A stretch of DNA of 5,272 bases. Origin: Gammaproteobacteria bacterium (lineage in GTDB: Bacteria; Pseudomonadota; Gammaproteobacteria; JAJDOJ01). Positions 1 to 5,272 of this stretch are shown here, one piece after another. Below the pieces are notes generated by a model. That model worked only from the letters and a program-made list of their open reading frames with translations. It did not search any database and had not been told where the DNA came from. The translations under genes and the position numbers were made by a program. Positions within the stretch are counted from its first letter, which is position 1; each line of letters opens with the position of its first letter. The DNA is taken from assembly GCA_027030565.1 (NCBI GenBank), contig JALVEU010000037.1, positions 1 to 5,272 of the forward strand. The letters run 5' to 3'.

Positions 1-40
1 GGAACAGCAGTGCGGCCCAGGGCCATGCGAAACGAAACAT
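1..40 (-). CDS. VWA-domain membrane protein (BatA-like), N-terminal fragment
   Basis: Only the first 13 codons are visible; the gene leaves the window on the left. The ATG at 40-38 shares its A with the TGA stop of the DUF4381 gene (TGATG), a typical translational-coupling junction. The visible peptide is MFRFAWPWAALLF, which resembles the start of BatA-like von Willebrand factor A proteins: a short amphipathic lead with a W-P-W motif running into the first membrane helix. In MoxR-DUF58-DUF4381 operons the next gene is usually such a VWA protein, anchored in the inner membrane with its VWA domain displayed beyond the first helices. The assignment therefore rests on a short peptide plus gene order. 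The VWA domain and its metal site lie outside the window. Confidence 0.62.
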   Translation of the reverse strand, partial: MFRFAWPWAALLF

Positions 41-573
41 CAGGCGGCCTCTGGCATCTTCTCTTTACGTTGCGAATCGGACGCCGCGCAGCGACCGGGC
101 TCGGCCGCGACCCACACCTCCGCGGCCCGGATGAGCCGGCGCAGGTGGTCAGCCCCTACGTTAGGGTCTTCCGGCGCGTAGGGCAGCCGAATGAGCACGG
201 CCCCCTGGGTCACCCAGTCGAACCCCTTGGGGTCGTGCTCCCGCAGCCATTCCAGCCACGCGCGGCCGGTGAGCCCGGCACAGGCCTCCCGCCCACAGCG
301 GGCCATGGCGATGCGCCGCACCAGCTCGGAGAGTTCCTGCGCACTTTGCTTGACGGGTTGACCACGAAGCCTGCGGCTCAAGCCGCGCAGACGCCGGCGG
401 GCATCCCAGCGCCAGCTGCCGATACGGAAAGGGGTGCGGATCCACCACCAGAGCAGCCCCGCCAGGGCGATGCCGGCCATCGCCGACAGCCACCAACCCA
501 CCGCGGGGGGCCACCAGCCGATGGGATCCAGGTCGCGGATGTCCGCCAGATAGCGCTCGACGTTGCGGATCAT
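40..573 (-). CDS. DUF4381 family single-pass membrane protein
   Basis: A 177-residue protein of the DUF4381 family, a small membrane protein of MoxR/Bat-type operons with no defined biochemical activity. The family signature is clear at residues 11-28: D-I-R-D-L followed by a proline- and tryptophan-rich W-W-P-P-A-V-G-W-W run leading into one hydrophobic helix at about 27-45. A basic segment follows (Arg-rich, about 46-72), suggesting that the rest is cytoplasmic. The C-terminal part (about 75-155) is predicted soluble and helical. The tail after 160 is polar and charged. The start ATG at 573 lies in an ATGA overlap with the DUF58 stop, and the stop overlaps the next gene's ATG, so translation is probably coupled on both sides. 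Its likely role is a membrane scaffold or adaptor for the DUF58 and VWA partners; that role is inferred from context. Confidence 0.87.
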   Translation of the reverse strand: MIRNVERYLADIRDLDPIGWWPPAVGWWLSAMAGIALAGLLWWWIRTPFRIGSWRWDARRRLRGLSRRLRGQPVKQSAQELSELVRRIAMARCGREACAGLTGRAWLEWLREHDPKGFDWVTQGAVLIRLPYAPEDPNVGADHLRRLIRAAEVWVAAEPGRCAASDSQRKEKMPEAA

Positions 574-1513
574 TGCGGACGGTGCATCCGGTTGAGCTGC
601 TCCAAACCTCTCTGCAGCGAACGGTGGACGTCCTCACCGGTATCGATGGGGATCACCGGCAGCCCCAGGCCGCCGGCGATATTCAACAAGGCCTGACGCG
701 TGCGCTCCCAACGCTCGGCATAGGCGGCACGGGCCCGGACGTCATCGGTGTCCACCTCGATCTTTTCACCACTGGGCCCACGAAATACGACACGGCCCAT
801 GGGGGGAAGTTCACGTTCACGCGGGTCGTCCACGGGAACGAGGATCACGGAGTGACGTTGGCGGAGCCTGCCCAGCGGCACTTCCAGGGGCTGAGGGTCG
901 AAGTTGAAATCCGCGATCACGAAGATCACCGAGCCCGTGGACGCGGCGCGATCGAGCATCTTGAGCGCCTGATCCAAGGGGTAGCGCGTTCCAGGGGCAG
1001 ATGGCTCGGCCGAGAGTCCGTGCAGCAGTCGCCACAGACTGCGCCGCCCGCGGGTGGGACGGTAGAAGTCCACGCCCTCGCGCCCGCCGGTGCCCAACAC
1101 CAGGCCGCCGACCCGGTCGTGGTTGCGATTCGCCGCCCAGCCGAGCAGTGCCGTGGCCCGTGCCGCCTGCACCGATTTGAAGGTCCCCTGGGTCCCAAAC
1201 CGCATGTGCGGCCCAGTGTCGACACAGAGCACCACCTCACGTTCACGCTCCTCTCGATAGACCTTGACATGCGGCCGGCGCGAACGGGCCGTGACCTTCC
1301 AGTCCATCTGCCGGATGTCGTCGCCCGGGCGGTACTCTCGGGCCTCCTCGTATTCCAGACCCATCCCCCGGAACACCGAGGCATACAGGCCGCTGAACGA
1401 AGTGTTCACCAGGTGACGCGACGCCACCCCCAGCGCCACTGCCTGATGGCGCAGCTCGATGAGGTCGTCCAGGCGCGGGTGGATGCCCGGGGGTGCAGGA
1501 CTCGCCGTTGCGT

Positions 1514-1517
<4 letters not shown>
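570..1517 (-). CDS. DUF58 domain-containing protein (VWA-like fold)
   Basis: A 315-residue DUF58 protein, a partner of MoxR AAA+ ATPases. The signature stretch lies at residues 60-90: R-E-Y-R-P-G-D-D-I-R, then M-D-W-K-V-T-A-R, then H-V-K-V-Y-R-E-E-R-E. It is followed by the first strand of a VWA-like fold (V-V-L-C-V-D, Asp100) and a later strand F-V-I-A-D-F (Asp203). The canonical DxSxS metal-binding motif is replaced by D-T-G-P-H at 100-104, so a normal MIDAS may be absent. No membrane helix is seen, so this is the short, soluble type of DUF58. The start is GTG at 1517, inside a GTGA overlap with the moxR stop. It is preceded by AGGTGG at 1533-1528 (10-nt spacing), and no other in-frame start would keep the N-terminal R-L-D-D-L-I-E-L-R-H-Q region. 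It probably couples the ATPase to substrate or to the membrane components. Confidence 0.92.
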
Positions 1518-2499
<982 letters not shown>

Positions 2500-2512
<13 letters not shown>

Positions 2513-2526
2513 AAGGGGCGGTTCCT
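2500..2526 (-). promoter_or_regulatory. two candidate ribosome binding sites for moxR
   Basis: AGGAA occurs twice on the minus strand. The copy at 2526-2522 lies 9 nt before the ATG at 2512, and the copy at 2504-2500 lies 11 nt before the ATG at 2488. The first has slightly better spacing, which is why 2512 was chosen. The second start would begin M-K-S-T-L-Q and fits the point where conserved MoxR homology normally begins. The sequence alone does not decide between them. Confidence 0.5.
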
Positions 2527-2542
2527 AGCAGAGCAGCGGACC

Positions 2543-2579
2543 CCTGCAGCTCACCGAATCGGGCGCGGACAACTGCAGG
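2543..2579. repeat. inverted repeat in the moxR leader
   Basis: CCTGCAG at 2543-2549 and CTGCAGG at 2573-2579 are exact reverse complements 23 bp apart. The loop contains a small palindrome, CCGAATCGG, at 2554-2562. In a moxR transcript this would form a 7-bp stem just upstream of the ribosome binding sites. No T run follows it, so it is not a terminator. Confidence 0.4.
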
Positions 2580-2642
2580 ACCTGGAGAATCAGTGGGACA
2601 CCGGGCAAAGACCCGTCGGGGCGTGTAGCGATGCGAAGCGAA

Positions 2643-2671
2643 ATATTAGCAACCACTTCTTTCCTAATGAA
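2643..2671 (-). promoter_or_regulatory. candidate sigma70 promoter P2 for the moxR operon
   Basis: On the minus strand TTCATT (2671-2666) is separated by exactly 17 bp from TAATAT (2648-2643), inside the most AT-rich part of the gap. Matches to consensus are three of six and four of six, so the call is weak, but spacing and base composition fit. A transcript would start near 2636, about 124 nt before the moxR ATG. Confidence 0.27.
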
Positions 2672-2675
2672 CTGC

Positions 2676-2706
2676 CGGCGCCTTTCCGTCCTGAGTATAC
2701 GGCGCC
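2676..2706. repeat. paired CGGCGCC repeats flanking the P1 -10 element
   Basis: The plus strand carries CGGCGCC at 2676-2682 and again at 2700-2706, a 24-bp period. Each contains the self-complementary core GGCGCC, so the pair is both a direct and an inverted repeat. The right copy abuts the TATACT -10 and the left copy would fall just after the predicted transcription start. This layout would suit a repressor site, but GGCGCC is also a common word in G+C-rich DNA. Confidence 0.4.
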
Positions 2707-2723
2707 CGCAAGGATAATCACAC
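2694..2723 (-). promoter_or_regulatory. candidate sigma70 promoter P1 for the moxR operon
   Basis: A good -10 hexamer, TATACT, lies on the minus strand at 2699-2694. The best -35 match is GTGTGA at 2723-2718, 18 bp upstream, with only three of six consensus positions; the promoter would probably need an activator or is a false hit. A start near 2687 would give a leader of about 175 nt before the moxR ATG. CGGCGCC repeats flank the -10 and may be operator half-sites. Confidence 0.3.
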
Positions 2724-2748
2724 GCAACGGCGGATCTGACAAGTGGTC

Positions 2749-2766
2749 GGTTGATCGGGATCAGCC
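2749..2766. repeat. short inverted repeat across the methyltransferase stop codon
   Basis: GGTTGATC (2749-2756) and GATCAGCC (2759-2766) are near reverse complements separated by two bases, and the stop codon lies inside the right arm. In the minus-strand transcript one position is a C-A mismatch and no U-tract follows. It is at most a weak 3'-end stem and not a standard intrinsic terminator. Confidence 0.3.
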
Positions 2767-3336
2767 CACCCGCTGCCCGATATAGAGCACCTCGTCACGA
2801 AAGCCGCGGGCCAGGTCGCCTAGACGCCCTTCCTCGCGATAGACCACCAGACGCAGGTCGGGCAGGAGCGAGAGCAACTCGTTGGGCGCAAGGCGAAAGC
2901 GCCTGCGCCGCGGGCCCCGGTCACTCACCGCCTCTTGGACGAAGGTCTGATAGAAAAGCAGTCCGCCGGGGCGCAGGGCCCGCTGCAGCGCGGGCATCAG
3001 CCCGCGCTCCAAAAAGCGCACCACGACGATGACGTCGAAGGATTCGGGCTCCGGAGGATCGGCCACCACGTCGCGGACCTGGGCCTCCAGGGTCAGTCCT
3101 GCAGCCCGTGCACGCACCGCGGCCACGGCCTGTTCACTCCAGTCCCAGGCCCAGGTCTCCAGGCCTCGCTCGGCGAGCAGCAAGGCGTTGGCCCCCAGGC
3201 CGCAGGCCAGATCCAACGCCGCGCCGCGAGGTGGAAGGAGATGAAGGTTTTCCTCCAGCACCCGAGCGGGCGCCGGTGGGATCTCCCCGCGCATCTGGGC
3301 CCAGCGCGCCTCCCAATGCGCCCGCCAATCGCTCAT
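2761..3336 (-). CDS. class I SAM-dependent methyltransferase
   Basis: A 191-residue cytoplasmic protein with a Rossmann-type methyltransferase fold. Motif I is L-D-L-A-C-G-L-G-A-N (41-50), the SAM-binding glycine loop. The acidic residue ending strand 2 is in A-W-D-W-S (Asp65), and motif II/IV is F-D-V-I-V-V-V-R-F-L (100-109). L-R-P-G-G (121-125) precedes the late strand Y-Q-T-F. The later F-R-L-A-P-N-E-L-L (147-155) is shared with small TehB-like methyltransferases, so a TehB/Methyltransf_25-type enzyme is the closest description. The substrate cannot be read from sequence. I chose the ATG at 3336 rather than the upstream in-frame start at 3420. It sits in an ATGA overlap with the trkH stop, and the peptide M-S-D-W-R-A-H-W-E-A-R-W is a typical beginning; the 28 extra residues would be a translation of trkH out of frame. 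It is probably co-translated with trkH. Confidence 0.88.
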   Translation of the reverse strand: MSDWRAHWEARWAQMRGEIPPAPARVLEENLHLLPPRGAALDLACGLGANALLLAERGLETWAWDWSEQAVAAVRARAAGLTLEAQVRDVVADPPEPESFDVIVVVRFLERGLMPALQRALRPGGLLFYQTFVQEAVSDRGPRRRRFRLAPNELLSLLPDLRLVVYREEGRLGDLARGFRDEVLYIGQRVG

Positions 3337-4784
3337 CGGCGCCAGAAGTCCGGGGTCAGCAGGACCAGGAAGGTGAAGATCTCCAGGCGCCCCAGCAGCA
3401 TGGCCAGGCACAGGATCCACTTGGCCGAGGCACTGAGTGCGGCATAGTTCGCACCCACCTCACCAAGCCCCGGGCCCAGATTGTTCAGCGACGCCGCCAC
3501 GGCGGAAAAGGCCGTGACCTGATCGAGCCCGGTGGCCATGAGGGCCAGCAGGAGCAGGGCATAGACGGCCACGTAGGTGGCGAAAAACCCCCAGACCGCA
3601 TCCACCACCCGGTCGTCCAGGGCCTTGGTGCCGATCTTCACCGCGATGTGTGCGTTGGGGTGCACCAAGCGGCGCAGTTCCCGTAGTCCCTGCTTGACCA
3701 ACAGCAGCAACCGGATGACCTTGATGCCACCCCCGGTGGAACCGGCACAGCCGCCGATGAAGCTCACGAACAGCAGCAGCACCGGCAGGAAGCCCGGCCA
3801 GTGGGCATAGTCGGCAGTGGTGAAACCCGCCGTGGTGCCGATGGACACCGCCTGAAAGATGCCATGGTGCAGGGCGCTGCCGAACGATCCGAAGGTCCCG
3901 GTCCAGTAGAGGTAACCCGCCCCAATGGCCGAGACCACGAACAGCACCGTGACATAGGTGCGCACCTCGGCATCGGCCCAGTAGACACGCAGCGACTGCT
4001 TGTGCCACGCGGTGAAGTGGAGCGCGAAGTTGATCCCCGCCAGCAGCAGGAACACCACGGCCACCGCCTCCACCAGGGCGCTCTGGAAATGCCCCATGCT
4101 CGCGTCGTGCGTGGAGAATCCACCGATGGCCACGGTGGAAAAGGCGTGTGCGACGGCGTCGAACACGCTCATGCCCGCTGCCCAGTAGGCGATGGTACAC
4201 GCCACGGTCAGGCCCAGATAGATGTACCACAGGGCCTTGGCCGTCTCGGCGATGCGCGGGGTGAGTTTGGTGTCCTTCACGGGCCCCGGGGTCTCGGCGC
4301 GATAGAGCTGCATCCCGCCCACGCCGAGCATGGGGAGCACCGCCACGGCCAGCACGATGATGCCCATCCCACCCAGCCATTGCAGCCACTGCCGGTAGAA
4401 CAGGATGGCGTGCGGCATCTCGTCCAGGCCCACCAGCACCGTCGCCCCCGTGGTGGTCAGCGCCGAGATCGACTCGAAGGCCGCATCGGTGAGCCCGACG
4501 GAGGGGGTATCGGCCAGCATCAGCGGTAGGGCGCCGAACAGGCCCAGCACGGTCCAGAACAGCACCACGATGACGAACCCGTCGCGCCGCCGCAGGTCGC
4601 GGTCGACGGTCGCCACCGGGATCCACAGAAGGAGTCCGGTCGCGAGGGTGAGCCCGAAGCCCACCAGGAAGGGGCGGACCTCGCCGTCCCCGTAGATCCA
4701 GCCCACCAGTGCCGGCGGCAGCATGGTGGTGCTGAACACGATCAGCAGGAGTCCCAGGACCTTTTGGATGACGAGGATCTGCAT
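3333..4784 (-). CDS. trkH: Trk system potassium uptake protein TrkH
   Basis: The inner-membrane K+-translocating subunit, 483 residues, the normal length for TrkH. It opens with a hydrophobic helix (M-Q-I-L-V-I-Q-K-V-L-G-L-L-L), then the family-typical M-L-P-P and Y-G-D-G (31-34). Four pore-loop filter segments can be recognised: T-T-G-A-T (111-115), V-A-I-G-G-F-S-T (218-225), G-T-T-A-G-F-T-T (316-323) and N-N-L-G-P-G-L-G (434-441), each keeping its filter glycine. The mid-helix gate loop, with C-A-G-S-T-G-G-G-I-K at 346-355, is also intact. The C-terminus L-L-T-P-D-F-W-R-R is typical. Nothing looks broken. It lies 18 nt behind the trkA stop and overlaps the methyltransferase start by four bases. 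It should work with TrkA as its gating ring to import K+, which matters for turgor and osmotic adaptation. Confidence 0.96.
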   Translation of the reverse strand: MQILVIQKVLGLLLIVFSTTMLPPALVGWIYGDGEVRPFLVGFGLTLATGLLLWIPVATVDRDLRRRDGFVIVVLFWTVLGLFGALPLMLADTPSVGLTDAAFESISALTTTGATVLVGLDEMPHAILFYRQWLQWLGGMGIIVLAVAVLPMLGVGGMQLYRAETPGPVKDTKLTPRIAETAKALWYIYLGLTVACTIAYWAAGMSVFDAVAHAFSTVAIGGFSTHDASMGHFQSALVEAVAVVFLLLAGINFALHFTAWHKQSLRVYWADAEVRTYVTVLFVVSAIGAGYLYWTGTFGSFGSALHHGIFQAVSIGTTAGFTTADYAHWPGFLPVLLLFVSFIGGCAGSTGGGIKVIRLLLLVKQGLRELRRLVHPNAHIAVKIGTKALDDRVVDAVWGFFATYVAVYALLLLALMATGLDQVTAFSAVAASLNNLGPGLGEVGANYAALSASAKWILCLAMLLGRLEIFTFLVLLTPDFWRR

Positions 4785-4802
4785 GCGGGCCTGCCGCGCC
4801 CT

Positions 4803-5272
4803 TCAAAGGAACGTCACGCCCACCTGGAACAGCCGCTCCACGTCGGCGATGTGCCGCTTGTCCATCAGGAACATGATGACGTGGTCTTCCGGCTCGATGA
4901 CCGTGTCATGGTGCGCGATGATGACTTCGTCCCCGCGCACGATGGCATCGATCGTGGTTCCGGGCGGCAGCGGGATCTCCTCCACGCGTCGCCCGACCAC
5001 CTTGGACGTGCGCGGATCCCCATGGGCCACCGCCTCAAGCGCCTCGGCCGCACCCCGGCGCAGCGAGTGCACCGCCACCACATCGCCACGGCGCACCTGA
5101 GTGAGCAGTTTGCCGATGGTGACCTGTTGGGGTGAGATGGCGATGTCGATGAGGCTGCTCTCCACCAGATCCACGTAGCTGGGCCGGTTGATGAGCGACA
5201 TGACCTTGCGGGCACCGAGGCGCTTGGCGAGCATCGCAGAAAGGATGTTGGCCTCATCGTCGTTGGTCAGCG
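4803..5272 (-). CDS. trkA: Trk system potassium uptake regulator TrkA, C-terminal part
   Basis: The gene enters from the right edge; 155 complete codons up to the TGA at 4805-4803 are visible, about one third of the usual 458 or so. The frame is open to the edge, so the internal Met at 5234 is not the start. The fragment begins L-T-N-D-D-E-A-N-I at the end of the second NAD-binding RCK subdomain, followed by M-L-A-K-R-L-G-A and then D-I-A-I-S-P-Q-Q. It then runs into the terminal TrkA-C domain, with S-L-R-R-G-A-A-E-A, V-A-H-G-D, T-S-K-V-V-G-R, L-P-P-G-T-T-I and V-I-E-P-E-D-H-V. These motifs match E. coli-type TrkA almost word for word. TrkA is a peripheral cytoplasmic protein whose ring binds nucleotides and controls the TrkH channel. 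Its position directly before trkH supports a trkA-trkH operon. Confidence 0.96.
   Translation of the reverse strand, partial: LTNDDEANILSAMLAKRLGARKVMSLINRPSYVDLVESSLIDIAISPQQVTIGKLLTQVRRGDVVAVHSLRRGAAEALEAVAHGDPRTSKVVGRRVEEIPLPPGTTIDAIVRGDEVIIAHHDTVIEPEDHVIMFLMDKRHIADVERLFQVGVTFL

Larger units (their letters stand above)
2513..2760. other. intergenic region between the trk cluster and the moxR operon
   Basis: This 248-bp stretch is the only sizeable non-coding part of the window. It lies upstream of moxR and downstream of the methyltransferase gene. I see no convincing short ORF, tRNA or sRNA in it. Its middle (about 2640-2672) is distinctly AT-rich against the surrounding G+C-rich DNA, as expected of a promoter region. 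A hairpin followed by a run of T, which would mark an intrinsic terminator for the trk operon, is not present. Either Rho-dependent termination or read-through into moxR is possible. Confidence 0.7.

Noticed and set aside
2597..2617. Possible terminator hairpin (imperfect GACGGGT...CCCGGTGTC on the minus strand)
   Set aside because: The stem has a bulge and only a handful of pairs, and no run of T follows on the minus strand.
3337..3420. Upstream in-frame start for the methyltransferase at 3420
   Set aside because: The extra 28 residues are Pro/Gly-rich and fully inside trkH; the ATGA junction at 3336 is the better start.
3460..4806. 448-codon minus-strand frame overlapping trkH
   Set aside because: It is the +1/-1 shadow of trkH: Arg-, His- and Gly-rich with no membrane helices, while the trkH frame carries all filter motifs.
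4803..5234. TrkA as a complete 143-residue protein starting at the Met at 5234
   Set aside because: The frame stays open to the window edge with TrkA-like residues (L-T-N-D-D-E-A-N-I), so this Met is internal to a truncated view of a full-length gene.

Overview
The window is a G+C-rich (about two thirds by eye), densely coding bacterial segment with every gene on the minus strand. The closeness of the TrkA and TrkH products to the E. coli-type Trk system, together with the MoxR/DUF58/DUF4381/VWA gene order, suggests a gammaproteobacterium. A Chromatiales or Ectothiorhodospiraceae-like lineage is possible, but that is inference only. There is no sign of a phage, insertion sequence, CRISPR array, tRNA or rRNA.

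Read in the direction of transcription (right to left), the window opens inside trkA, whose C-terminal 155 codons are visible at 5272-4803. After an 18-nt gap comes a complete trkH (4784-3333). A small class I SAM-dependent methyltransferase (3336-2761) follows, joined to trkH by an ATGA overlap. TrkA is the NAD-binding cytoplasmic regulator and TrkH the membrane subunit of a K+ uptake system, so this half is a potassium transport operon with a methyltransferase of unknown substrate attached.

A 248-bp non-coding gap (2760-2513) separates this from a second operon. The gap is locally AT-rich in its middle and holds two weak sigma70-like promoter candidates, a pair of CGGCGCC repeats flanking one -10 element, and an inverted repeat. 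I see no classical terminator in it.

The second operon is a MoxR/Bat-type cluster: a MoxR AAA+ ATPase (2512-1514), a DUF58 protein (1517-570), a single-pass DUF4381 membrane protein (573-40), and the first 13 codons of what looks like a BatA-like VWA membrane protein (40-1, running off the left edge). Each junction overlaps (GTGA, ATGA, TGATG), implying translational coupling and a joint product. By family knowledge these genes form a chaperone-like or metal-ion-dependent maturation system at the inner membrane: the MoxR ATPase acts with VWA-fold partners, and DUF4381 and the VWA protein provide the membrane anchor. Its client is unknown.

I found no clearly new system. The points most worth a second look are the degenerate MIDAS of the DUF58 protein, the methyltransferase coupled to trkH, and the organised leader in front of moxR.
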